DNA of 64,000 bases, taken from the NCBI RefSeq assembly GCF_020882245.1, contig NC_083597.1, positions 23,042,652 through 23,106,651 of the forward strand. The letters run 5' to 3'. The position numbers and the translations under genes are program-made. Shown here piece after piece: positions 39,046 through 51,573 of the stretch. How positions within the stretch are numbered: position 1 is the stretch's first letter; every line of letters starts with the position of its first letter. The notes below the pieces were generated by a model. It was not told where the DNA came from. It worked only from the letters and a program-made list of their open reading frames with translations, and ran no database searches. The DNA comes from Rhopalosiphum padi. Lineage: Eukaryota > Arthropoda > Insecta > Hemiptera > Aphididae.

Positions 39046-39178
39046 CATTGAACGATTGGAAATAAAATATAAGTTTGTCATCCAAGAATAGCAGCTTGTA
39101 CACGTCAATAAATATTTATTTTAAGTATAAAAGATAAATTTAATATTCCATAATTATGGGAAACTTACGTAAGTATTC

Positions 39179-39279
39179 TTCGACGCTGTTCGGCGAAATC
39201 GAGCTGTACCACATTTACGCGTGCACCATCACCGCCGAAGAAACAGCTAGATCTTATTTCTTCATTCGTCTTCTTTGCG
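39179..39279 (-). pseudogene. Orphan exon copy A, broken
   Basis: Aligns on the - strand with the intact exon at 40729-40842, keeping the donor TAC|GTAAGT. In the homologous frame it reads FLRR and then meets TGA, with a TAG upstream. An alternative frame is open but shifts the donor phase. An upstream ATG at 39330 opens a 22-codon frame beginning MTSALIFI that is shared with copies at 42711 and 45011. Confidence 0.5.
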
Positions 39280-40728
39280 CTTCAGAATAAAATTATTAAA
39301 ATACTCTATAAAAATGAGAGCACTTGTCATACACTAAAGGCTGTTGTTTAAAGACTGTTCAATAAAACTATTAGAATTATTAACAGTCTTAAACGAATGA
39401 CGACGATTGTCGATTGCCACGGATGGTAAATATTGTAATAATGTGATAGATCATATGTTTTTTTTTTTATAAAACTCTATGTGATATTATAGTATTTATT
39501 TTTATATCTCAGCTGTCTTGCATATGAAACTTTTGGTATTTAATTAATTTCATACGTAAAACCATAATAATTGTATATCCTGATTTTTTTTTTTAATTAT
39601 AATTTTATTATTTCAATAGCTTTTTGATAAAATTTTTCACCAAAAAATAAAACCATATAAATATGGTAATATTTCCAGCTTTTTTGTTTTTCCGATATTA
39701 TGGTGAATTTTTTTTATTTTATTTTAATATTTACCAACCAAAGTACCAAAAAGATCATATTTGCTACAAGAATTCATGGCAGACAGAAAATAAACTACAT
39801 AATTGTAAAATCATTAAACATTTTTCGCTACATATCCAGGATCTAAATTCTAAGGGGTACTTATAACGACTTTATTTTATTCTTGGCAATTTCATCATTA
39901 ATGCATGATCGGTAACCTTTTTGAACTCTCAGGCCATATTCACAAATTAAAAACAGTTTGCAGACCAGATAAAAATGAAAAGTTTATATTCTTAAATTAT
40001 TTACTATAGAAAAAAATATTGTCTAGAACTTTGAAATAATAAAATATTAAAAAAAAGATTTCTAATAATAAATAATATGCTCAGATAATTTGCGATATTA
40101 ATATATACATAATAAATGCATCTATTTATGGTATTATGCTATTGTTATTTTATACAGTCAAAATATTTTGAAAATTATAATATGTATAAGAAATGCAAAC
40201 ATTAACATCTGGTAAAATGTTCAAATAACTACAGTTATTCGTTTTTAAATTACTACAAAAAAACCAAAATCGGTCGAGCAGAAATAGTTATCACAGAAAT
40301 ATGAAATAAATATCTAATAATGCCATCAAAAATTCAAAATACAGACAATTATGAAATATTAATGTGTCTTTTCGGAAAACATTTTATTTTTGTTAGGGAT
40401 AAAAAAAAATTATATTAGTCGGGTACTCGGCCGGTTAAAAATGAAAAATGCTATTTATACAATTAATATAAATATAAATTATTATTCTATAAAATAGATC
40501 TGGTAATATGACGATTATATATTTTCGGTCTCGCGTATTTTATGCATTGCGCGTTGGGGAATAAAATATGCATACGTATATACGTCACCCGGCGTGAATA
40601 GTAGAATAAAATATGTGCTTTCGTCGATTACATCGTCCGGGTAGCCAATTGTTCATATAAATGAATATATTTTATTTTAAGTTTAAAATGTAAATTTAAT
40701 CCTAATAAAGAATAAGAAAAAAACTTAC

Positions 40729-40842
40729 GTAATCATCGACTGTTCCCGGGAAACCGAGTTGTGTCATCTTCAGTCCATACGGAGTGGTGCACCGCTGCCG
40801 AAGAAACTGCAAATTTTCTTCATATGGATCTTCATCGTGATT
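40729..40842 (-). CDS. Orphan gene family, intact internal exon
   Basis: On the - strand an acceptor CTCATTTAG is followed by exactly 38 codons with no stop: NHDEDPYEENL, then QFLRQRCTTPYGLKM, then TQLGFPGTVDDY, ending at the consensus donor GTAAGT. Entry and exit phases are both 0. It is more GC-rich than its flanks. At least four broken relatives lie in the array and none is open in this frame. The likely next exon is 36782-36913, 3.8 kb away. I could not find an upstream exon with a signal peptide or a convincing start. An ATG at 40910 opens only a short frame (MTRILIFISR) before a stop. The family is unrecognised. It could also be the surviving exon of a dead gene. Confidence 0.5.
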
Positions 40843-42549
40843 CTAAATGAGAGTATAAAGATATTTTATGAAAATAAACTGCGCGAAATGAAAATGAGAA
40901 TACGTGTCATGTACTGAAGACTGTTGTTTAACGACTGTTCATTAAGACTATTATAGAATTGTTAATCGTCTCCGACGAATGTCGTCGATTGTCGTATGCC
41001 ACGGATGACGAATATTATAATATGATACATTTATATAGAACTCTTTGTGATATTATACGATCTATTTTTCTATTTTAGCTGTTTGACATACGTAAAATTG
41101 AAACATATAAACTAGACCAAATCTTTATAGATATTGCAAAGTATTAATATTTTATTCTAATGAAGTTGATTAAAAATTATTTAATTTAATCTATGAAAAT
41201 AGTGAACTAAATAAAAATAATTATATTATTATATATATATTATAAAAAAAAAGAATTATGATTAATATCGTTATGTTTCTAAGTTATTATTTCTGCATTA
41301 TTTTGCTTCTAATCGCGCGCAGTGTTTTAACTTAATCTTACATACCTATTACATTAGATGCAATTATCTCTGTCTGTAGACATTGTGTCTGAAGACACCT
41401 ATCATAATAGAAAAAAATTCATACATTTCGTTTATTGTGGTTTCTTGTAACAAATAGTACCTAGTCACTAGTCAATGCTTTGGGGAATCAATTTACTTTT
41501 TAAACTTAAAATAAAATATATTCATTTTTATGAAAAATCCGCTACTCGGATGATGTAATCACTGTAGACGCATATTTTATTAATTTATATATCAATTGTA
41601 TAATAATGAACTTTAAACAGTCATAATATAAGTTTCCAGTGAGCATTTTATTTTTGTTTTAGCATTAAAAAAACTCATGAGAACTCCTATGGAACATTTT
41701 AAAATTGTAGATATAAAAAGAAAATATTTATCTGAATACTAATGAAAAAAATAATTTGAACATTTAAAAAATTTAGGAACACTGTATTAAATTTTAAATC
41801 ATATTTGCTATAAATAATTTTTATCGGCTTAAAAAAAAAAATTTAATTATTTAAAATTGTTAAAATGTTTTTATAATTATACAATGCATAGAAAATCTTA
41901 ATGTAGACAGTTGGTAAAATTTTCAACATTCTATGATTAGCATTTTTGAATTAAAACTTAGTAAATTAATTAATTTTGTCGAAATTATACAAGTATAAAG
42001 GTAGTGTAATAATTCCAGTTTTTCAATATTATGGCAACATCAGAACTTTTTTATTTTATTTTACTATTAACCTCCCAAAGTACTAAATATATCATATTTG
42101 CTACAAGAAATCATAACAGATAGAAAAAAAACCAAATAATTTTAAAATCAATATAAATTCATTGCTACGTCCAGCCTCCAAGGTATAATTGACGAATTTA
42201 TTTTATTCTTGGCTATTTTTTAACTTTAACATTTTAGAACTCTCATGCCATATTCACAAATTAAAAACAGTTTGCGGACCAGACAAAAATAAAAATTTTA
42301 TATTCTTAAATAGTTTACTATGAAAAAAATATTATCTAGAACTTTAAAATAATAAAATATTAAAAAAAAGATTTCATCGTTTAAGAATTTAAAACGGGTC
42401 GTTACAATAACTTGCCGGTTGCCGGATATCGGAAATAAAATATAGGTATAAGTAATCGGGGTGGCAGCTTATACAAGTCAATAAATATTTATTTAAAGTA
42501 TAAAAATTAAATTTATTACTACCCTAAAATTATAGGAAAATTAACCTAC

Positions 42550-42660
42550 GTAAGTATCCTTCGACGCTTTTCGGCGAAATCAAGCTGTGTCATATTAAAG
42601 TTCAAAGTGCACAGCCACCTAAGAAATATCTAGTTTATTCCTTCATTTGTCTTCTTTACG
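42550..42660 (-). pseudogene. Orphan exon copy 3, broken
   Basis: Homologous to 40729-40842 on the - strand, with donor TAC|GTAGGT. It has indels relative to the intact copy. It reads FLRWLCTLNFNMTQLDFAEK in one frame, but that frame leaves the donor in a different phase, and the frame homologous at the donor contains stops. Confidence 0.5.
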
Positions 42661-44843
42661 CTTCAGAATGAAATCATTGAAATTTTTTATGAAAATGAGA
42701 GCACTTGTCATGTACTGAAGGCTGTGGTTTGACGACTGTTCAATAAAATTATTAGAATTGTTAATCGTCTTCTACAAATGACAACGATTGTCGTTTGCCA
42801 TGGATGTCGGATGATAAATATTATAATTTTTTTTTTTTATAGAACTCTTTGTGATTTTATAGGATTTATTATTATATTTTAGCTCTTTGATATACGTAAA
42901 ATTGAAACATGTAAACTAGACCAAATCTTTATAGATATTGCAAAGTATTAATATTTTATTCTAATGAAGATGATAACAAATTATTTAATTTAATCTATGA
43001 AAATAGTGAACTAAATAAAAATAATTATATTTTTAAGTATTTAAAAAAAAGAATTATGATCTATATCGTTATGTTTCTAAGTTATTATTTCTGCATTAGT
43101 TTGATTCTAATCACGCGCAGTGTTTTAACTAATTCTTACTTATCTATTACATTAGATGCAATTACCTCTGTCTGTAGATATTGTGTCTGAAGACACCTAT
43201 CATAATAGAAAAAATTCATACATTTCGTTTATTGTGGTTTCTTGTAACAAATAGTACCTAGTCACTAGTCAATGCTTTAGTTAATCAATTTACTTTTTAA
43301 ACTTAAAATAAAATATATTCATTTTTATGAAAAATCAGCTACCCGGATGATGTAATCGATGTAGACGCATATTTTATTAATTTATTTATAAATTATATAA
43401 TATTGAACTTTAAACAGTCATAATATAAGTTTCCAGTGAGCATTTTATTTTTGTTTTTGCATTAAAAAAACTAATGAGAATTCCTATAAAACATTTAAAA
43501 AAAGTAGATATAAAAAGAAAATATTTATATGAATACTAATGAAAAAAATAATTTGAACATTTAAAAAATTTTAAAAACTTGTAATAATAAAAAAATAAAG
43601 AACATTGTTTATAAATATATATATAGTTTGAAAATATTTTTAAAATAATAACATAAATAAGAAATACTCTCATAAAAAATTAGTTAAGACTTTAAGTTAT
43701 CGGTGTATAAGATTATTTGTTTTTAAACTATGTATAGTATTATAGTCTCTAACACAATATAAAAATCGTTTTACAAGAAATAGTTTTTTTTGGGGATGAA
43801 AAATTAATACTCAATAAGTCATAAAATATTGAACTTCAGTCGTAAAAAATAATGTGACTTTCTAATAAACCTTTTATATTTGTTATATTTAAAAGAACTA
43901 ATGAGAATTACTATATCAAATTTGTATATAAAAAGACAATATTATATATATATAAATATCTGATGAAAAAATAATTTGAAAATTGTATAGATTTAAACAA
44001 AACTTTGATTTTAAACGTTTATAAAAATATAATATCGTGACTATACATTTTTTATTGCAGTAATTTAGTGACTGATAATTAACACTGTATTAAATTTTAA
44101 ATCATATTTGCTATCAATAATTTATATCGGCTTAAAAAAAAAATAAATAAATAATTTAAAATTGTTAATATGTTTTTATAATTATACAATGTATAGGAAA
44201 TCATAATGTAGATACTTGGTAAAATTTTCAACATTCTTTGATTAGAATTTTTGAATTAAAACTTATTAAATTAATTAATTTTGTCGAAATTATACAAGTA
44301 TATAGCGTAATGATTCCAGTTTTTCCGATATTATGACAAGATCTAAAATATTTTATTTTATTTTACTATTAACCACCCAAAGTACTAAATATATCATATT
44401 TGCTACAAGAATTCATAACAGATAGAAAATTTTAAAATCAATATACATTCATTGTGCTACGTCCAGGATCCAAGGTATAATTTACGAATTTATTTTATTC
44501 TTGGCTATTTTTTAACTTTAACCTTTTAGAACTCTCATGCCATATTCACAAATTAAAAACAGTTTGCGGACCAGACAAAAATAAAAATTTTATATTCTTA
44601 AATAATTTACTATGAAAAAAAATATTATCTAGCACTTTAAAATAATAAAATATTAAAAAAAAGATTTTATCGTTTAAGAATTTAAAACGGGTCGTATACA
44701 ATAACCCGTCGGTTACCGGCTATCGGAAATAAAATATAGGTATAAGTAATCGGGGTGGCAGCTTATACAAGTCAATAAATATTTATTTAAAGTATAAAAA
44801 TTAAATTTATTACTACCCTAAAATTATAGGAAAATTAACCTAC

Positions 44844-44960
44844 GTAAGTATCCTTCGACGCTTTTCGGCGAAATCAAGCTGTGTCATATTAAAGTTCAAA
44901 CGTGCACATCAGCCACCGAAGAAACAGCTAGCTCTTATTTCTTCATTCGTATTCTTTGCC
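44844..44960 (-). pseudogene. Orphan exon copy 4, broken
   Basis: Close relative of the copy at 42550. In the homologous frame it reads FLRWLMCTFEL and then meets TAA, with a TGA further on. The donor TAC|GTAGGT is kept. Confidence 0.5.
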
Positions 44961-46345
44961 CTTCAGAATGAAATTATTGAAATTTTTTATGAAAATGAGA
45001 GCACTTGTCATGTACTGAAGGATGTTGGTTGACGACTGTTCAATAAAATATTAGAATGGTTAATCGTCTCCTACAAATGACGACGATTGATGTTTGCCAT
45101 GGATGACAAATATTATAATAATATAATAGATCATATGTTTTTTTTATAGAACTCTTTGTGATATTATAGGATTCATTTTTATATTTCAGCTGTCTTTCAT
45201 ACGTAAAACCATAATAATTGTATATCCTGAATTTTTTTTTAAATTATAATGTTATTATTTCAATAGTTGTTTGTTAAAATTTCTCACCAACAAATAAGAC
45301 CATCTTCGACCAGCATAATTTTACATTGTACACAATGTATTAATGCATTATACATTGAAAATTGAATTCAAATTGTACAAATTCGTTATAGTAACATACT
45401 TAAGGCTACATGTAGTATTGTAGTCACCTACTATAGTAGCTATACAGCAGTTTACGGGTTAGCTGTACTAAATGATTAATAATTTTAAAAATATTTAAAA
45501 GTTGAATCATTCAATTAATATTACATACTAAATAGTTAATAGATTATGATCTACGTATAATAAAGAAGGACTTACAAAATCAATACAATTAATTTCTAAA
45601 TACAAGTAGTTATTCACATTCGACTCGTTATATACACATGTGACTATATCATTCCCGTTTCGGTACCGTCCCGTTTAGGAATACTATTTATATAGTTTCT
45701 AATATTAATATGTTCAGATAATTTGCGATATTAATACATATATATATATATAATAGATGCATCTATTTATGGTATTATGCTATTGTTAGTTTATCCTATA
45801 AGTGTATAGTCAAAATATTTTGAAAATTATTATATGTATAAGAAATGCAAACATTAACATTTGTTGAAATTTTCAAATAACTACAGTTATTCGTTTTTAA
45901 ATTACTACAAAAAAAAACAAAATTAGGTTGAGCAGAAATAGTTTTCACAGAAATATGAAATGAATATCTAATAATGTCATAAAAATTCAAAATTCAGACA
46001 ATTATAAAAAAATATTAATGCGTCTTTTCAGAAAACTTTTTATTTTTGTTAGGGATAAAAAAACTTATATTAGTCAAGTACTTGGCCAGTTAAAAATGAA
46101 AAATGCTATTTATACAATTAATATAAATATAAATTATTATATAAAATGGGTCTGGTAATATACTAATATGATGATTATGTATTTTTGGTTTCACGTATTT
46201 TATGCATCGCGCGTTCGGGAATAAAATATGCATACGTATACGTCACCCGGCGTGTAGCAGATTGTCCGGTGCAATAAGTATATGTATTTATTTTATGTCT
46301 AAAAAAGTAAATTAAAGCTCTAAAAGTATAGAAAATCAAACTCAC

Positions 46346-46445
46346 GTAAACATCGATTTTTTTTGTGAAACTTAGTTGTGTCATATTTGATGTCCACATG
46401 TTCAGTAACCACATCGCCGACGCAGGAACACCTTTCCTCGTCCGT
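46346..46445 (-). pseudogene. Orphan exon copy 5, broken
   Basis: The homologous frame reads VFLRRRCGY and then TGA, followed by a one-base shift. After the shift it regains MTQLSFTKKIDVY and a good donor TAC|GTGAGT in phase 0. A - strand ATG at 46414 opens a frame straight through this block and into the following intron. Confidence 0.5.
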
Positions 46446-47344
46446 CTTTACCACGTTTTGAATTGAAGATATTGAGATATTTCATAAAAATAAGTTGAAC
46501 AGAACGGCATATGCGTGTAAAATATTATATATATTAAAGTACGGTTTAACGATTTGTACGTCAATTTTTTTCTCCGTTAAAATTATTACAACCGTCAATC
46601 GTCTCCGACGAATAGCGAAGATTGATGATTACCATAGATGATAGATTAATATGATAGATCCATATCCATAGATTATATACTGTATTATTATGTTGTAATA
46701 TTATTATTAGCCAGACATTTAAATTTATTCGGGAGTCTGCCGTTCGAGAGACTCAATTGTGTACTTATACAAATTTTATACGCAAGGCGGAGGGCGGGGT
46801 AGATTGTATAGATGTTGTTCAGGACATTGAAACTAGACTCTTTCAAAGTTTCTGCCATTGGCATCGCATAAATTAGTAATTAGTTGTTGTTATCGATATT
46901 TTTCGCCCGTATTATTATTGAATGACACCCGTCTTCTCATTATTAATGTAAAAATATTGTAATATTATCAATAATCAATATTAATATCGAAACCCATCAT
47001 AATTATTTTCCAAATAGACAAAAATATTAAATTATAGGTACTACAATTTTCTTCAAACTTTTTTATTGCTTTACTACCTTTTTTTTATGCTGAGTTCGCC
47101 ATCTCAAAGACCCCTGACGACCACTGCAGGTGTTAATAAATTTATGGCATAAACAGCTTAAAACTAATCTACATAATATTTTGAATACTTTTCTGTTAGT
47201 GTTAAATAATAATACACGAATTGGTGTCTTTAAATAATATTTTTGTAATAACTTAAAACAAAATAGATAATTATACCTATATAATCGTTATTTTTCGTTA
47301 AAATATACAGTTTTGTCAATATTCAAATTTGGTATATGTACTAA

Positions 47345-47581
47345 CAGTAGCGCCGAACACGGGTATGAACTGGGGAAAATTCCCCAGAAATATTTATGGG
47401 TGGGTGGGTGATAATCAAAAATAGTTTGTTATGCAGTACCTATGTATGTATATAGTTAGAAATAAATATAGTAGGTACCATTCGAACGTAACTAACTAAA
47501 CATTTTTTTAGTAGGTGGGTCTAACACCAGCATTTTTTTCTCCTAACATGAAATATAGATCGGCGCCACTGGACTTACGAC
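47345..47581. mobile_element. Short MITE, CAGTAGCGCC ends
   Basis: Left end CAGTAGCGCCGAACAC and right end CGGCGCCACTG are inverted. The interior has GGGGAAAATTCCCC and a GGGTGGGTGGGTG run. No clear target duplication. Related to the 6234 element by its termini. Confidence 0.65.
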
Positions 47582-48698
47582 TAACCTCTGAGACTGGTAG
47601 TGAGAATATGAATTAAGTTAAAAATTTTAAGCGATAATAATAATATAATAGTAGCTATAGTTATATAGTTGCACTAATAGTTATATAGGTACTATTCTGA
47701 TTAATATAAAAAAAACATAAGATGGTGACCAGACATGAGTTATGGCTATTTTAACTGAGAATTGAAATGTTCAGTAATTGAAGTTACTAAATTTTAATTT
47801 TTTATTAGATGTATAAACAAAACCTAACATTATGGAAGCTTTATTTATGAAATAATTTATGCGTGTATTATTAAAACATTATGTTATAATAGAAAATATT
47901 TTTTAATTGTCTATTAAACAAAAATTATATGGTTTATGCTAGATAACAACTGTTATACTAGTGTTACTAGGATGTAATAACGTAAAAGCATTTAAATACA
48001 TTGATAATTAAAAATTAATAATACTAATTACAAAATTAATTAATTTGTAAAATCCTTATGATTATTTTAATCCCCCGTCAATTGGATCCTCTTGCGCCAG
48101 TTAGTCACCGGGATCTAGCTGTCGAGGGATCTATGTGACCGTTCACCTAAAATATGCATCGACAAAGAAAGCAACTAGCCCGATTTCTTAGTTCTTATCT
48201 TCCGAACTATTGTGAGAAATCGGCAGAGCCTGATAACACTATAATATATTTCTGAAATTCTGATAAACCTGTTTAGCATACAATACTATAATAATTAATA
48301 GACAATAGTATTATAACTATTATAATTTAAAATAAATTAATGTGTATATATTTTTACTACACTACTATAGTCTATAGTATTGTAGAAGTTTTAGTACATA
48401 TTTATTTATTAAATAATTAACTACACAATGTGTTGATTAATATAATAGGTATATATTTCACATTTAAATTTCAACAACATAATTATGTTTGATACATAAT
48501 GAAAAAAAATAATAATAACACAAGCGTTAAGTAATACAAAATCAGACAAAGATAATAATATGATACTGTATTATAACATAAAATAAAATGTCAACGCGTC
48601 TTTACGTTATCCGGTTAACAGATTATCCGTGACAATAAATATTTCTTTAGTTTTAAATGTTCATTTAATTTCCCAAAATAATAAGAATAAAAACTTAC

Positions 48699-48812
48699 TC
48701 ATACATCTATTCTTCTTCTTCCGGTTAAACAGCTAGGAACCTAGGTGCAGCATAAGTGGAGTGTAAATGACCACCGTCAAATGAAATATTTTCTTTCCAA
48801 ATTGTACGCAAC
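48699..48812 (-). pseudogene. Orphan exon copy 6, distant and broken
   Basis: On the - strand CTGTTTAACCGGAAGAAG leads to a donor GA|GTAAGT at the place where the intact exon has CTCGGTTTCCCGGG..TAC|GTAAGT. A TAG lies 5' of it. The same CCGGTTAAACAGCTA block recurs at about 52060, where the donor is lost. Confidence 0.4.
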
Positions 48813-48829
48813 CTTAAACTGGAAACTGA

Positions 48830-49532
48830 AAAGTGAACTAATGAGATATTCTATGAAAATATGGTTATTTTACTGGACTAATATGCAACGTGTACAAAGG
48901 TGTACAAGTGTACAACACGTCTGTAGTACTATACACCAACGATTACCTTTTGCCATCAATAATAGATGTGATACGTTTTTTTATTAGAACTCTTATTTGT
49001 GATATTTTTAATTTATTTAATATTGTAGTGATTTTGAATATTATTATTATTATTATTATTATGTTGTTTATTATTCTGTGTTATCGCCGTCGTGTAGACC
49101 ACGGCGACATTTTTTACAATTCGATCTATTTTTATTATATTATTTTGTGTACGTTGTCGACGTGCGTCGGCTGAGGATTTGGACCAACCACGACGACAAA
49201 TAACAATAGAGATCGATTATTAATTATATATTTTTTAGTATGTCTAATATTGTCTATCGGCTAGTCTGTCTGCACCCATTTGCTGAGTTGGGCGCGCAGA
49301 ATGATTATAAATATATAAATTATACAATTATTATTTTTATTTTATTTTCTTTTATTGTTTAAATTTTTTAAACATTCTGATTTCTGACAAGAAAAATGAA
49401 ATTAACCACTCTCCCATCTGTTTCAGAAGTGGGATTCAATTGAATTAGATATGAATGTGATTGCTACTGTGTAATTTTTTTTTTTATTTTACTTATTTGA
49501 AAGTGAATTAACATTCATTAGCTAGTATGTAG
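48830..49532. other. Spacer with GC-rich patches
   Basis: Open frames near 48745-49174 run through repeat sequence and are not convincing. GTCGACGTGCGTCGGCTGAG near 49157 is locally GC-rich and of unknown meaning. Confidence 0.4.
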
Positions 49533-49942
49533 AAAAAAAAGAATGTGAATGTCGAAGCTGTTACACGATCCTGTGGTAACCTGAATGAAAACAACAACGG
49601 AAATAATACTAACGATAAAGGACCCGAGAATGAACCGAATGATGCACAGGGAAGTCACGTTGACCTATATAATGAACCGAATGATACACAGGAAGGACAC
49701 GTCTACATGCCGAATGGGCCGTTTGTATGTAATATAATCACGAATACGCTACTTTGTACTTTATTATCACAAAACGCTATGCTAATGGTAAATGGATAAT
49801 AGGAAGTTGTCCAAGCCTTACAAGACAAAATCCCGACGTATTGAAAGAAAAGCAGCCAGGACCAATGAACACCGACGTCGCAGATGACGATGTACCACCC
49901 GTTGAATATCCGAAACCGTACGAGGTACAGTCAAGTCGGTAG
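49533..49942 (+). pseudogene. Frameshifted coding remnant, Asn-rich, unknown
   Basis: From 49533 the + strand is open in one frame: VTRSCGNLNENNNGNN, then an imperfect repeat (NEPNDAQGSHVDLY / NEPNDTQEGHVYM) and NGPFVCN. At about 49730 the sense of the text moves to another frame, which reads YNHEYATLYFIITKRYANG, KWIIGSCPSLTRQ, then DDDVPPVEYPKPYEVQ and a stop at 49940-49942. The piece has no ATG start and is preceded by TAG. GC and codon use stand out from the flanks. GTATGT at 49724 could be a splice donor, and an intron ending at 49802 is possible, but the phases do not then join the two frames. Family not recognised. It could be an exon of a dead gene or of a transposon. Confidence 0.45.
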
Positions 49943-51573
49943 TCGATCAGCCTTTTAAAACGTGAGTCTGTTCCTAATAACCATTTTGTAATTAAACCAT
50001 AATTATATTTGTAATTATACCATCTACATTATAGTTAACACTAAAATAATTGTAAATACTTTTACATTTATGAATATATAAAATACAAATATTAATATAA
50101 TATTTATAATAATATAATCATATTGCTATTTATTCTTATACATCGCCCCAAATAAAGTGTTACGTGGCGTATAGTATAGGCAAAATAGGTACATTACTGC
50201 AGTGTTATTACTTATTAGTTATTACTTTATTAGGTATGTTGCCGATAATTATTATCAATTTATAATATCATGTTAAGCTAATCATTTTTATAACAATATT
50301 TATAATATAATTGACGGAATGACATTAGGTTTATGCAAAGATATTAACAATTATGTATTTTCCTGAGTGATTTAATAAGCTTTAACAACTGGTGCTTACA
50401 AAACGGCCTTTCCTTAAATATTAATAAATTTCTAACTATTACTTTTTCTAAGAATTTCACAAACTTGGTTTCTAATTATAATTTAAATGTTATTATTCTC
50501 ACTCGTGCATTGATATGTATATGTCTTATGGCTGGGGGTGATTCTATAAATGTGTGCTACACGGAGAGCGCGAGAGCATTACCATATCGTCATACACCAC
50601 CTGCTGGTTAGTTTTAGTTTAAGTTTTAAACCAGTTAGGTACAAAAAAAAAATTCAAAAGTATCTATCTAAAATATAGGTATTATTCACAATTTTCACAA
50701 GCCGTGCATAAACTAATTTTACAATAAAATAAAAAATAAATGATAAAATAATAAACAATTAAATAACTTCTGAGCGTTTTTCGATTTTTTTACAATGGTT
50801 CCCATCGAGGCCGGTGTTATTTTGTAATCAATCGTAATATCACTATAGTATCATTATTATCTTGCATGATTTATTTTAAATACGCGTATAATATTAATAA
50901 AAAATGAACATCAAGAGAAACGAGTTCACTCTTTAAAGAATTATTCGGCGTGTGCTCTTTGAAACAATACCGAAAATTAACTGCAGTTAGACAGATATTA
51001 CTATATTAGGTATACGACGAATATCTTATATTTCAACACTATATATGGTTGACAATAGAAATAACAACATATTTTTAATTATTTATTTATTTGATTGATT
51101 ATCGGCTATTCAGACAAAGAGAGTACATTTTTTTTTTTTACGATTCGGGGTTATGACAGGTCATTTTACAGTTAATTAAATATATAGATAAATATTGACT
51201 AATTGATATTATGTTTTGTTATTTATAGTTTATATGTAAGAGAGTACATGAAATGAAATAATACAAATAAAAGGAAAAAAAATAATAATACAGCAGCTGT
51301 ATTACCATTGTAGTTTATTCAAAACATAATATACACAAACAGCGAAGATTAAATTCGTTATCAAAATAAAAGTTAAAATCAAGGCTGTTTATTTTTTTTT
51401 TTTATGCTGATCAGTATAATAAGTGATTTAGGATTTTAGATACAATAATAACTATAATGATTTTGATTAATTTCTATGTTGGCAGCTTTGAGTACATACA
51501 ATTTAACACACAATACAGTATAATAGGGCATAAACTAGACTTGTTCCCAGTATATAGGTAATAATACTAAAAA
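49943..51573. other. Non-coding spacer
   Basis: AT-rich. A GC-richer patch at 50510-50610 (GGCTGGGGGTGATTC, CTACACGGAGAGCGCGAGAG) looks like a repeat edge. No gene seen. Confidence 0.55.

Larger units (their letters stand above)
37490..46700. repeat. Nested segmental tandem array, ~1.8-2.3-kb units
   Basis: The same ordered blocks recur. These are: CCGATATTATG..AAGAT plus TTTATTTTACTATT; a CAGGATCCAAGGTATAATT block; a CTCTCGGGCCACATTC hAT block; a - strand exon-like block; a CGACGATTGTCG block; and an AAACCATAATAATTGTAT block. Copies begin near 37.5, 38.6, 39.7, 42.0 and 44.3 kb. The span from about 41083 to 42880 is repeated from about 42884 to 45200 with high similarity. The second copy carries about 500 bp more, which matches 37.9-38.4 kb instead. 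Further outliers of the exon-like block lie at 46.35 and 48.70 kb. Confidence 0.85.

Noticed and set aside
40729..40842. Assignment of the orphan exon to the aphid 'bicycle' effector family
   Set aside because: Only one cysteine, phase-0 boundaries and no signal-peptide exon found; the fit is poor.
46175..46414. 79-codon - strand frame as a stand-alone gene
   Set aside because: It reads through a good splice donor at 46345 and joins two repeat blocks; better explained as a decayed exon plus intron.
48745..49174. Two + strand open frames near 49 kb
   Set aside because: They run antisense through array repeats with no start context or domain.
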